Source: Aminobacter anthyllidis (lineage in GTDB: Bacteria; Pseudomonadota; Alphaproteobacteria; Rhizobiales; Rhizobiaceae). Taken from it: a stretch of 64,000 nt of DNA. Position 1 is the first letter of the stretch. Each line of letters opens with the position of its first letter. Positions 8,903 through 17,446 of the stretch are shown here, piece by piece. Under the pieces are notes generated by a model. It saw only the letters and a list, made by a program, of their open reading frames with translations. It did not search any database and was not told the origin of the DNA. The stretch spans positions 1 through 64,000 of the forward strand of contig NZ_JAFLWW010000015.1 of assembly GCF_018555685.1 (NCBI RefSeq). Reading direction: 5' to 3'. The position numbers were made by a program, and so were the translations under genes.

Positions 8903-10897
8903 TCAGAACTCCTGCCAGTCGTCGGCCGCCGGAGCGATCGCACGGGCCGCGGAAGAACCGAAGCTCGACGACGCGACCTTCAGTTCGGGCCGCGGAGCGC
9001 GGGCCGGAGCCTTGGAGCTTGACGGACGGCCGGAGGACTCGACGACCGAGAGCTTGCCGAGCCGGAAGGTGCTGATCTGGCGCGACAGCTCTTCGGTTTC
9101 CTGGGACAGCGAGTGGCTCGCGGCAGTCGATTCTTCGACCATCGCGGCGTTCTGCTGCGTGACCTGGTCCATCTGGTTGACCGCCGAGTTGACCTGATCG
9201 AGACCGGTCGACTGCTCATGAGCGCTTGCCGCGATGTTGGTGACGACGGCATTGATTTCGGCCACCTGGAGCACGATGCGCTCCAATGCCCTGCCGGTTT
9301 CAGCAACCAGCTTCACGCCTTCGCCGACCTGGGTCGTTGATGCCGAGATCAGGCTCTTGATTTCGCGAGCGGCTTCCGCCGAACGCTGGGCCAATGCACG
9401 CACTTCCGAGGCGACCACGGCGAAGCCGCGTCCAGCATCGCCGGCACGAGCCGCTTCGACGCCGGCATTGAGCGCCAGAAGGTTGGTCTGGAAGGCGATC
9501 TCGTCGATCACGCCGATGATGCGGCTGATCTGCTCGGACGACTTCTCTATCGTGCCCATGGCGTCGATTGCCTTGCGCACCACGACGCCGCTGGTCTCTG
9601 CATCGGTCTTGGCCGTCGAAACGACGTCACGGGCATGCACTGCACCTTCAGCCGTCTTCTTGACGGTCGCGGTGATCTCGTCGAGCGCAGCTGCGGTCTC
9701 TTCGAGGCTTGCAGCCTGCTGTTCGGTGCGGCGCGACAGGTCGTCGGCAGCGGTGTAGATCTCGCCGGTGCCGGCATGGATCGCTTTCACGGAGGACGTG
9801 ATGCTGAGCATGGTCTGCTGCAGCTTCTCGACCGACTCGTTGAAGTCCTGCCGCAGCTTGACCAGCTTGTCGGGGAACGGCGCATCGATGCGGTGCATCA
9901 GGTCGCCCTTCGACAGGGCGTCGAGGCCGTTGCCCAGGGCAACGATGGCGACGTGATCCTGGCGATCTTCCTCGGCTTTCTGCGCAGCGCGTGCTGCGTT
10001 GTCTTCTTCGACGCGACGGCGGGTTTCAGCGGCTTCGGCTTCGAGGCGCACCTTTTCGATCGCGGCGTCCTTGAAGGTCTGCACGGCGGACGCCATCTGG
10101 CCGACTTCGTCCTGACGGCCGATGGCCGGAACGATGACCTTGAGGTCACCGGCGGCCAGGCTGCGCATGGCATGCGTCATGTTGTTCACCGGCGTTGCGA
10201 TTTGGCTCGAGAGCCAAAGCGCGATCACCACGAGGATGGCGATGGTCAGGCCCGCGCTGCCGAGCTGCAGGTATTGTGCAGTGGCGATGGCGTCATTCTT
10301 GATGATCGCGGTTTCGTCTTCCCACCGGGTGATCTCGGCCTGCATCTCGGCAACCGCCTTGCGGACGGTGGCCTGCACTTCCGATGCCCGAACCGAGGAT
10401 CCGCGCTCGCGTCCCTCCGCGTAGGTTGCTTGATTGCTGGCGAGTTGGACCATCGGGTCGCCAACCTCGTTGCGCCAGTTTTCGGCCATGCCCCTGAAGT
10501 TCTCGACCGCGGCGATGACGGCCTTGTCGTCGATCGGCAGGTTCAGGGCTTCGCCGATCGTCTTGTCGACGTTCTTCGAGGTGTCGTAATAGCGCTTGGC
10601 TACGTCTTCCCTGAGATTGAGCAGGTAGGTGCGAGCAATGTTGGATCGGTCGAGGTGCAGCGCCTCCGCCTTGCCGACGGTGGAAAGCACTCGGCTGGCC
10701 ACCTGCAATTCTGCGCTGGCGGCTTCCAGCGTGCTGAGCGCGCGCATCATCATGAACCCGACGATGACGCTGACGAGCACGATCGCCGAGAAGGCGAGGG
10801 CCAGCTTTCGCGTGATGCTGAGATTGGCGGCGGAGAAGCCCCGTCTCTGCGGCGGAGCGCCGTAGTGGGTTGATGTCTGGTCGAAGGTGATACTCAT
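8903..10897 (-). CDS. Methyl-accepting chemotaxis protein, two TM segments, DWQEF tail
   Basis: A 664-residue transmembrane chemoreceptor. TM1 is at about residues 30-52. The periplasmic four-helix sensor (CHASE3-like, with ARTYLLNLRED) runs to about 205, and TM2 is at about 210-232. Tandem HAMP-like segments follow, then a long coiled-coil signalling domain whose hairpin tip is EIAFQTNLLALNAGVEAAR. The last five residues, DWQEF, match the xWxxF pentapeptide that tethers CheR/CheB in other bacteria. ATG 10897 has an AAGGA site upstream. It heads the che operon, where many rhizobia carry a soluble IcpA receptor instead. The ligand is unknown. Confidence 0.92.
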   Translation of the reverse strand: MSITFDQTSTHYGAPPQRRGFSAANLSITRKLALAFSAIVLVSVIVGFMMMRALSTLEAASAELQVASRVLSTVGKAEALHLDRSNIARTYLLNLREDVAKRYYDTSKNVDKTIGEALNLPIDDKAVIAAVENFRGMAENWRNEVGDPMVQLASNQATYAEGRERGSSVRASEVQATVRKAVAEMQAEITRWEDETAIIKNDAIATAQYLQLGSAGLTIAILVVIALWLSSQIATPVNNMTHAMRSLAAGDLKVIVPAIGRQDEVGQMASAVQTFKDAAIEKVRLEAEAAETRRRVEEDNAARAAQKAEEDRQDHVAIVALGNGLDALSKGDLMHRIDAPFPDKLVKLRQDFNESVEKLQQTMLSITSSVKAIHAGTGEIYTAADDLSRRTEQQAASLEETAAALDEITATVKKTAEGAVHARDVVSTAKTDAETSGVVVRKAIDAMGTIEKSSEQISRIIGVIDEIAFQTNLLALNAGVEAARAGDAGRGFAVVASEVRALAQRSAEAAREIKSLISASTTQVGEGVKLVAETGRALERIVLQVAEINAVVTNIAASAHEQSTGLDQVNSAVNQMDQVTQQNAAMVEESTAASHSLSQETEELSRQISTFRLGKLSVVESSGRPSSSKAPARAPRPELKVASSSFGSSAARAIAPAADDWQEF

Positions 10898-11937
10898 TGG
10901 GCGTTTCCTTGCCGTAGAGATAGCGAATCTGGTTGCCTGGCCGCAGGTCTTCCTTGTCGGCAAAGTATCGCCGTCCGGTGAGAAGCTTTTTTGCTTCGCA
11001 CCGCCTGAAGACGTGCAGAATGTGAGTTAGGAGATGTCGCCGGCGGCGTCGCCAGCGAGTGCTTTGCTTCGAAAAAAGGAGGAGATCTAAAAGAGGCTCT
11101 TCAAATGTGGCGTATTAGAAATTGCTCATGCCTTGCCTGCTGTTCCATTCCCCGAGAGCGCCGACAGGAACCCCTCCCTGTACTTAAAAATTTAGCTATC
11201 TCGTTGACTCGACGTATTCAGAAGAAATTACCCAAGTGTAAATGCCGGCAACACTGCCAAGGCTTCGAGTCTTCAGTACTTGTACGGCAAGAGTCTTCGG
11301 CGCCCCAAAAGCAATGCCTGGAAGTTAAGATGTCTGTATTGAGGATGATCGTCTCAAGATAATCCAGTACTCTTGCAAGGTTATACGCCAGTTGAATCCG
11401 CCTCGATCCTAGTCGGCGGCGGTTCATTCAAGCCGCCGCTGACAGTCGAGTCCGCTGCCTTTCGGGCTTTGTCGAACGGTTGTTGCCCGGTGACTCAACG
11501 GAAAGGCGGCTATCGATCTGCCTCATTCTTGCCTTTCTTGGCGGTGGACTTGTTAGAGTTCAGAGGCCGATGCGCTGCGAGATTCCGCAGAGTCACGTGA
11601 TTTTTTTTGCGCGATGGCACTTAAGTTGACCTTGAGTCACGCGACCTGTCGCGATGTCTGCGCGCGCCGGTTGTGAGCCGGTTTTGCAACTCGCCGAACA
11701 AGGGGAATCATGGAGTGGAGGCCTTGCCTCAGGCCGCATGCGGCCCTCTTCCCACAGTTGAATCTCGGCAAGTTTTACTTCCTGTTTAGTTGCAATGCGT
11801 GCTGCTAGAGGCAGCCACAACAGGTTTGTGCACAAATGAAAGTGCCACCGTAGAAGGTTTGTACACAAATGAAAAAGGCGCCGGCCACCGCCGACGCCTT
11901 CTCCGGGTGGGCACTCGTGGCGCCCGCCGCAGTCAAC
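10898..11937. other. Gene-free kilobase between mcp and the ABC operon
   Basis: About 1 kb with no credible gene. The four frames over 60 codons show no domain pattern, and none has a good ribosome binding site. The part around 11100-11400 is visibly richer in A and T than the flanking genes. A GC-rich hairpin lies near 11414-11440 (GCGGCGG / CCGCCGC arms). The promoter of the che operon must lie near the left end, but I cannot point to its -35/-10. The right end carries the twin palindrome listed separately. Confidence 0.55.
11822..11874. promoter_or_regulatory. Twin palindromic repeat, probable operator pair
   Basis: Two copies of a 20-bp sequence (AGGTTTGTRCACAAATGAAA) at 11822-11841 and 11855-11874 differ at one base. 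Each contains a perfect 12-bp palindrome: TTTGTGCACAAA (11825-11836) and TTTGTACACAAA (11858-11869). The centre-to-centre spacing is 33 bp, about three helical turns. This looks like a dimeric-regulator binding pair (GntR- or LacI-like), but no gene starts nearby on either strand. The ABC ATPase gene ends 64 bp to the right. Confidence 0.5.
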
Positions 11938-13008
11938 TCACCCGACGCGCTGGCCGCTTTTCGGATCGAAGACATGCAGGTCAGCGGCGCTCGCCGACAG
12001 CCGAACCATATCGCCCGGCTTCACCGAGACCCGCCCCATGGCAAACACGCACACCTGCTGGCCAGCTAGCTTGGCGTAGAATTGCGTCGACAGGCCCAGG
12101 GGTTCGACGACCTCGACCTGGACGGAGATGTCGCCGTCGGCAGCGACACGCATATGCTCGGGCCGCAGCCCGATGCTGACCTCGTCACCATCCGCGACCG
12201 GCAGGCTCGCCAGCATCGGCAGGCGCTGGCCATCGGCTAGGATGGCTGCCACGTCGGCGTCGGTTCGCCTGATGGTGGCCGGCAGGAAATTCATCCCCGG
12301 CGAGCCGATGAAGCCGGCAACGAACGCGTTGGCGGGCCGATCATAGAGGTCGAGCGGCGCGCCAACCTGCTGGACGACGCCATCGTGCATGACGACGATG
12401 CGGTCGGCCATCGTCATCGCCTCGACCTGGTCGTGGGTGACATAGACCGACGTCGTCTTGAGCTGCTGGTGCAGCGCCTTGATCTCGGTGCGCATGTGCA
12501 CCCGCAGCTTGGCATCGAGATTGGACAGCGGCTCGTCGAACAGGAACACTTTCGGGTCGCGCACGATGGCGCGGCCCATGGCCACGCGCTGGCGCTGGCC
12601 GCCCGAGAGCTGGCGCGGCAGGCGCGCGAGCAGTTTGTCGAGGCCGAGCCGGCTCGCCGCGCCGTTGACCCTGGTGTCGATCGCGTTCTTCTCGGCCTTC
12701 CTCAGCGTCAGGCTGAAGCCCATGTTCGAGGCGACATTCATGTGCGGATAGAGCGCGTAGGACTGAAACACCATGGCGATGTCGCGGTCCTTGGGCGCGA
12801 CGTCGTTGACGACACGCTCGCCGATGCGGATCTCCCCCGCCGAGACTTCCTCGAGGCCTGCGATCATCCTCAGCAGTGTGGACTTGCCGCAGCCGGATGG
12901 GCCGACCAGCACCACGAACTCGCCATCTGCGATCTCCAGGTCGACGGCCTGGAGTACGTTGAGCGAGCCGTAGTCCTTCTGGACCTTGTTGAGCGTAACC
13001 GAAGCCAT
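11938..13008 (-). CDS. CUT1-family ABC transporter ATPase (UgpC/MalK-like)
   Basis: A 356-residue ATPase with Walker A (GPSGCGKST), Q-loop (VFQSYALYPHM), signature (LSGGQRQR), Walker B (VFLFDEPLSNLDA) and switch His (VTHDQ). The C-terminal regulatory/TOBE extension (about residues 240-356, including IGLRPEHM) is typical of MalK/UgpC/MsmK proteins that power sugar or glycerol-phosphate importers. It starts 4 bp after the second permease stop and is the last gene of the minus-strand operon. These ATPases may be shared between importers. Confidence 0.93.
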   Translation of the reverse strand: MASVTLNKVQKDYGSLNVLQAVDLEIADGEFVVLVGPSGCGKSTLLRMIAGLEEVSAGEIRIGERVVNDVAPKDRDIAMVFQSYALYPHMNVASNMGFSLTLRKAEKNAIDTRVNGAASRLGLDKLLARLPRQLSGGQRQRVAMGRAIVRDPKVFLFDEPLSNLDAKLRVHMRTEIKALHQQLKTTSVYVTHDQVEAMTMADRIVVMHDGVVQQVGAPLDLYDRPANAFVAGFIGSPGMNFLPATIRRTDADVAAILADGQRLPMLASLPVADGDEVSIGLRPEHMRVAADGDISVQVEVVEPLGLSTQFYAKLAGQQVCVFAMGRVSVKPGDMVRLSASAADLHVFDPKSGQRVG

Positions 13009-13012
13009 GGTC

Positions 13013-13861
13013 CTACCCTTTGACGGCGCCGGCGGTCAGGCCGGTCACGAGATAGCGTTGCAGGAATGCGAAGAAGATGCAGACCGGAATGAGCGCCAGG
13101 ATCGACGCCGCCATCATCTGTCCCCAGTCGACGGCGAACTTGCCGATGAAGGTGAGCAGGCCGACGGCGAATGTCTTCTGGCCTTCGCTGGATATCAGCA
13201 TCAGCGCGAACAAAAGCTCGCTCCATGCCGCGGTGAAGACAAAGCCGAGCGTTGCGCCCATGCCGGGTAGCGTCAGCGGGATGATGATGCGGCGAAGCGC
13301 CTGGAAGCGGGTGCAGCCGTCGATCATCGCCGCTTCTTCCAGGTCCTTCGGGATGCCGTCGAAGAAGGACTGCATCAGGAAGGTGGCGAAGGCGGTGTTG
13401 AAGGCGGTGTAGATGATGATCAGGCCGGTCAGGCTGTTGGTCAGGCCGAGTTCGCCCATGATGCGGTAGATCGGCGGGATGACCATCACCAGCGGGAACG
13501 TCTGTGTCAGCAGCAGGGCTATCGCCACAGTCGTCTTGCCGCGGAAGGAAAAGCGCGACATGGCGTAGCCGGCGCCCGAGGCGATGACCGTCACCAGGAT
13601 GGCGGTGGTCACCGACACCAGCACGCTGTTGAAGAAGTAGAGCGGGAAATCGCTCGCCCTCAGCACGGTGGCGTAGTTTTCGAAGGTGGTCGCCGACGGC
13701 CACAGCGTGATGCCGTCCGAGTAGAGCAGCGACTGCGGCGTGACCGAGATCTTCAGCGTCCAGTAGATCGGAAACAGCGCGAAGATGACGTAGGCGCTGA
13801 TCGCGCCATAGAGGCCGATGCCGCCGAGCAGGCGCGCGGAAGTCGAACGTCCGGCAATCAT
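13013..13861 (-). CDS. CUT1-family sugar ABC transporter permease (MalG-like)
   Basis: A 282-residue inner-membrane protein with about six hydrophobic segments and the EAA loop (DLEEAAMIDGCTRFQALRRIIIPLTLPG near residues 180-205) that docks the ATPase. ATG 13861 overlaps the stop of the first permease as TGATG, fixing the start; the longer open frame upstream is shadow. With the MalF-like partner it forms the heteromeric translocation channel. The substrate class (sugar, polyol or a derivative) follows from the family only. Confidence 0.92.
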   Translation of the reverse strand: MIAGRSTSARLLGGIGLYGAISAYVIFALFPIYWTLKISVTPQSLLYSDGITLWPSATTFENYATVLRASDFPLYFFNSVLVSVTTAILVTVIASGAGYAMSRFSFRGKTTVAIALLLTQTFPLVMVIPPIYRIMGELGLTNSLTGLIIIYTAFNTAFATFLMQSFFDGIPKDLEEAAMIDGCTRFQALRRIIIPLTLPGMGATLGFVFTAAWSELLFALMLISSEGQKTFAVGLLTFIGKFAVDWGQMMAASILALIPVCIFFAFLQRYLVTGLTAGAVKG

Positions 13862-14802
13862 CACGAATTCCTCGCGAGCGAGCGGCGGATGCCGATGAGC
13901 ACGACCGCATAAAGGATGAGCAGCAACAAAAGCAGAACGGCGACGGCTGAGGCGTAGCCCTTGTCCAGCGATTTGAAGGCGCTGACATAGATGTAAGTGG
14001 CAACAGTGTTGGTGGCGCCGGCCGGGCCGCCTGCGGTCATGACGAAGATCAGGTCGGCGAAGGTAGCGATCCAGATCGTGCGCAGCATCACGGTGATGGC
14101 AATCGTCGGCGCCAGGAACGGCAGCGTCACCTTGGAAAAACGCTGCCATGGCGAGGCACCGTCGATGGCAGCAGCTTCATGCAGCTCGGACGGGATCGAT
14201 TTCAGCGCCGCGAGCAGCGTGATGGCGAAGAACGGCACGCCGAACCAGACATTGGCGATGATCGGTCCCCACATCGCGGTGGCCGGATCGGACAGGATGC
14301 TTGTCGGCTCTGCCTGCAGCCCGAGCGCATGGAGCCAGTGCGGCAACGGCCCGACGATCGGGTTGAACAGCCATGCCCAGGTCAGGCCGGACAGGAACGA
14401 TGGCACCGCCCAAGGCAGGAACACCACCGCCTGAACGACCTTGCGTCCGAAGAACGGCCGGTCGAGCAGCAGCGCCAGCCCGAGACCGAGGAAGAACTGG
14501 AAGAACAGGCTGCCGACCGTCCACCACAATGTGTTGTAGAGTGCCTGCCCGAGCAGAGCGTCGGAGAACATGGCCTGGTATTGGCCGAGGCCGACATACT
14601 CCGACTTGAAGGCCGAGAACTTGCGGAACGAATAGCTGATGCCGACGATGAGAGGCACCAGCAGCACCGTCACCAGCAGGATCAGCGCCGGGCCGAGATA
14701 GAGCCACGGCTCGAGGCCGGGCATGCCGGATCGTCTGGGTCCCGTTTTCAGGGGGGATCTCAATGCGGTGACTGCTGTGGTCATGGCGATTGCTTTCGAC
14801 AT
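13861..14802 (-). CDS. CUT1-family sugar ABC transporter permease (MalF-like)
   Basis: A 313-residue membrane protein with about six TM helices and the EAA motif (ELHEAAAIDGASPWQRFSKVTLP). It pairs with the downstream MalG-like permease. The start is uncertain: ATG 14802 (MSKAIAM) and ATG 14784 (MTTAV) are both possible and neither has a strong ribosome binding site. The frame continues upstream to 15015, but that part is shadow of the binding-protein gene and the repeat-bearing spacer. Confidence 0.9.
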   Translation of the reverse strand: MSKAIAMTTAVTALRSPLKTGPRRSGMPGLEPWLYLGPALILLVTVLLVPLIVGISYSFRKFSAFKSEYVGLGQYQAMFSDALLGQALYNTLWWTVGSLFFQFFLGLGLALLLDRPFFGRKVVQAVVFLPWAVPSFLSGLTWAWLFNPIVGPLPHWLHALGLQAEPTSILSDPATAMWGPIIANVWFGVPFFAITLLAALKSIPSELHEAAAIDGASPWQRFSKVTLPFLAPTIAITVMLRTIWIATFADLIFVMTAGGPAGATNTVATYIYVSAFKSLDKGYASAVAVLLLLLLILYAVVLIGIRRSLARNS

Positions 14803-14957
14803 GGCGAAAAAATCGCCCCCTCGCGCGCGGCCTCGCCTCCAAGGGGAGAAAGGGCTTGGCGGCGATGCCGGCATGACCGCGTGTCGGTCGGCGAGGGGGC
14901 AGCAAGGGAGCCCTGACAGGGCATGGTTGGCGGGGCATCGCTGCCCCGCCATGGCCA
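14803..14957. repeat. Hairpin-rich spacer after the binding-protein gene
   Basis: A 155-bp gap inside the ABC operon. Directly after the SBP stop is a perfect 9-bp stem with a 4-nt loop (GGCGGGGCA 14929-14937, TGCCCCGCC 14942-14950). A smaller GCCCT/AGGGC stem follows at 14910-14922. Nearer the permease is a CCCTCGCGCG / CCAAGGGGAGAAAGG segment resembling the dispersed palindromic units at 54831-55014 and 63021-63092. The hairpin probably protects the upstream mRNA or partly terminates transcription, lowering permease synthesis. Confidence 0.55.
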
Positions 14958-16235
14958 TTACTTCTTGTTTTTGGCCATCCAGTCTTGCTGTTCCTTGGTC
15001 AGGAACGCCGACCATTCGTCGGCGATTTCCTTGGCCGTACGCTGGCCAAGCAGCACTTCCTGGAAATTCTTGACCGAGACCTGGTCATAGAAGTTGCCGA
15101 GATTTTCGAGATGCACCGGCGGCGTCACGAACTCGAACTTGTCCGGATTGCTCAGCTCGTCGAACCAGCCCTTGAACTGCTCGGTCTTGAAGTGCGGGTC
15201 CTCGGCAGCGCTGGTGTGGATGGGCAGAACGCCCACCTCCTTGGCCCAACCGATGTTGTTTGCCGGCGAAAGCAGGCTCGACATCAGCTTCCAGGCGTCT
15301 TCCTTGACATCCGAGTTTGCGAACATCGACCAGCCGGCGTAGCCGAGCGTCGGATAGGACTTGCCCGACGGTCCGGTTGGCATCGGCGCAACCGCGAAGT
15401 CGTCCGGGCTCATCTTCTCGGCAATGCCGATCAGCGCATCCGGATCCTGGTCGAGCATCGCGCAGGTGCCGGAGTAGAAGCCGGTCACGATCTCGTTGAA
15501 GCCCCAGCTGACGCTGTCCTTGGGGGCGTAGCCATTCTTGTAGATTTCGGCCAGCATTTCGAGGCCCTTGACCGAGCCGGGCTCGTTGAGGGTCGCCGTG
15601 CCGTCTTCCTTGAAGTAGCCGCCCTTGCCGTTGGCGATGTTCATGAACATCTGCACGCCGTTGAAGCCGCCGGGGCCGCCGCGCAGGCAGTAGCCATACT
15701 TGCCGTTGATCGCCGAGATCTTCTTGTTGGCGTCCATGAACTCGTCGAGCGTCGTCGGCGCATGGTCGAGGCCGGCTTCCTTGAACAGCTTCTTGTTCCA
15801 GAACATGGCGCGCAGGTAGTAGCCGTAGGGCAGCATGTACTGCTTGCCGTCGACCACCGAGCCGAACTGCTTGGCGCGGTCGCCAAGCGTTGCGGCGTCG
15901 CCCCACTTGGCCATGTAAGGCGTGAGATCCTCGAGTTGGCCGTTGGTGCCGTAGAGGCCAAGCCAGCGTTCGGGCATCTCGACGATGTCAGGGGTGTCGC
16001 CAGCCTGCACCATGGTCAGGAACTTTTCGAAGGCCTGGCCCCAGGGCAGCGAGACCAGCTCGACCTTGACGCCCGGGTTTGCCGTTTCGAATTCGGCGAT
16101 CTGCTTCTTCAGGAACTCGGTGCGCGGCGGGCTGGTGATGACCTCGACCATCTTGATGGTGGAATCGGCGAGCGCCGATCCCGCCGAAAGGGCAAGGCCG
16201 ACGGCCGTTGCGAACAACAGGTTGTATTTCTTCAT
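14958..16235 (-). CDS. Extracellular solute-binding protein, family 1 (CUT1 importer)
   Basis: A 425-residue periplasmic binding protein with an N-terminal Sec signal (MKKYNLLFATAVGLALSAGS, cleavage near ALA-D). The mature part has the family 1 sugar-binder pattern (PGVKVELVSLPWGQAFEKF, YGLPYGYYLRAMFWNKKLF-like region, WKLMSSLLSP). It captures the substrate for the two permeases and the ATPase downstream. ATG 16235 has GGGAG eight bases upstream. It starts 29 bp after the stop of the PLP lyase gene, so the lyase and importer share an operon. The ligand is unknown. Confidence 0.92.
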   Translation of the reverse strand: MKKYNLLFATAVGLALSAGSALADSTIKMVEVITSPPRTEFLKKQIAEFETANPGVKVELVSLPWGQAFEKFLTMVQAGDTPDIVEMPERWLGLYGTNGQLEDLTPYMAKWGDAATLGDRAKQFGSVVDGKQYMLPYGYYLRAMFWNKKLFKEAGLDHAPTTLDEFMDANKKISAINGKYGYCLRGGPGGFNGVQMFMNIANGKGGYFKEDGTATLNEPGSVKGLEMLAEIYKNGYAPKDSVSWGFNEIVTGFYSGTCAMLDQDPDALIGIAEKMSPDDFAVAPMPTGPSGKSYPTLGYAGWSMFANSDVKEDAWKLMSSLLSPANNIGWAKEVGVLPIHTSAAEDPHFKTEQFKGWFDELSNPDKFEFVTPPVHLENLGNFYDQVSVKNFQEVLLGQRTAKEIADEWSAFLTKEQQDWMAKNKK

Positions 16236-16264
16236 TCCAGTCACTCCCATTCTTGGATTTGAAG

Positions 16265-17446
16265 TTATTTTCTTTTTGCTTCCTCGAAGGCTCGACTGAC
16301 GTCGGCCCAGAGGTCCTCCACATTTTCCAGCCCGACATTCAGCCTGATGGTCCGCGGGCTGACCCCGAACCGGCCGATGGAATTGGCATCCGGCGTCTGC
16401 TGCAGCGAGGCGAGCGCCGGCACGACGAGGCTTTCATGCCCGCCCCAGCTGACGCCGATGCGGAACAGCTTCAGCGCGTCGGTGAAGGCCGGTACGTCGA
16501 TGTCGTCGGTCACCTCGAAGGAGAACAGGCCGGAATAGCCAGCGAGCGTCTTCTTGCCCGGATGGTTGGAGAAGGCGGGATGGTTGACGCGCTCGACATG
16601 GGCGTGGCCCTTCAGCCGTTCGGCGATGGTCAGTCCGCTCTTCATGTGGTGCGGCAGCCTGAGCGGCAGCGTGCGCAGGCCGCGCAGCAAAAGCCAGGCT
16701 TCGAAGGGCGACAGCTTGGCGCCGAGATAGGGATAGGTGCGCTCGTTGATGCGGCGGATGTGCTCGGCAGATCCGGCAACGACGCCGGCAACCGTGTCGC
16801 TGTGGCCTCCCAGATACTTCGAGGCCGAATGCATGACGAGGTCGACGCCATGCAGGATCGGCTTCTGGAACAGTGGCGTCGCCCAGGAATTGTCGATGAC
16901 GCTGACGATGCCGCGCTCGCGCGCCATGGCGGTCAGGACTTCAAGATCCTGCAGCTCGAACATCATCGAGGTCGGGCTTTCGAGATAAAGCATCGCCGCA
17001 CCCGGCAATGCCGCCGCCACCGCCTCGGGATCGGAGCCGTCGACATAGTCGACCTTGATGCCGAGATGCGGCAGGAGACGCTCGAACAGGCGGTAGGCAT
17101 CGCCATAACAATTGCGGACAGCGACGATGCGTTCGCCCGCACCGACGAAAGCCAGCACCGTCGAACTGATCGCCGCCATGCCGCTGGAAAAGCCGCGTGC
17201 CGCCTCAGCCCCTTCAAGCGCCGCAATCTTGCTTTCGAACTCCATGACGGTCGGATTGTTGCCGCGCGAATAGATCGGCTTGGTGCTGCGGCCGGCGAAG
17301 ACATCGGCCATGTCTTCATAGCTGTCGAAGGTGAACAGCGACGTCTGGTAGATCGGCGGAACCACGGCGCCACCGGGAAACGGCTCGTCATGGGCAAGCA
17401 GGGTTGCTGCCTCGGCAATGAAATCCCGCTCGAAATCGTTGCTCAT
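16265..17446 (-). CDS. Cys/Met-metabolism PLP-dependent lyase (MetC-like)
   Basis: A 393-residue fold-type I PLP enzyme of the cystathionine beta-lyase/gamma-synthase family. The PLP lysine lies in HSASKYLGGHSD. The Tyr/Arg pair of the neighbouring subunit (YSRGNNPT) and the C-terminal GVSWGGHESLV are present; the SWGG.ESL form is typical of beta-lyases (MetC) rather than gamma-synthases. It would catalyse elimination from a C-S amino acid, giving pyruvate, ammonia and a thiol. ATG 17446 overlaps the gntR stop as ATGA, and a sugar-type importer follows, which is an unusual pairing. A transsulfuration role is less likely because a separate CBS/CGL pair exists at 55063-57614. Confidence 0.85.
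   Translation of the reverse strand: MSNDFERDFIAEAATLLAHDEPFPGGAVVPPIYQTSLFTFDSYEDMADVFAGRSTKPIYSRGNNPTVMEFESKIAALEGAEAARGFSSGMAAISSTVLAFVGAGERIVAVRNCYGDAYRLFERLLPHLGIKVDYVDGSDPEAVAAALPGAAMLYLESPTSMMFELQDLEVLTAMARERGIVSVIDNSWATPLFQKPILHGVDLVMHSASKYLGGHSDTVAGVVAGSAEHIRRINERTYPYLGAKLSPFEAWLLLRGLRTLPLRLPHHMKSGLTIAERLKGHAHVERVNHPAFSNHPGKKTLAGYSGLFSFEVTDDIDVPAFTDALKLFRIGVSWGGHESLVVPALASLQQTPDANSIGRFGVSPRTIRLNVGLENVEDLWADVSRAFEEAKRK

Noticed and set aside
11105-11868. Small ORFs in the gene-free kilobase (11105-11362, 11218-11427, 11373-11600, 11593-11868)
   Set aside because: Unusual composition, no ribosome binding site at usable spacing, no recognisable motif and mutual overlap. Not listed as genes.
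13013-15015. Longer versions of the two CUT1 permeases implied by open frames to 14149 and 15015
   Set aside because: The N-terminal extensions are Arg/His-rich shadow translations of the neighbouring gene and the spacer. The ATG at 13861 is fixed by the TGATG overlap, and hydrophobic sequence begins only after 14802.
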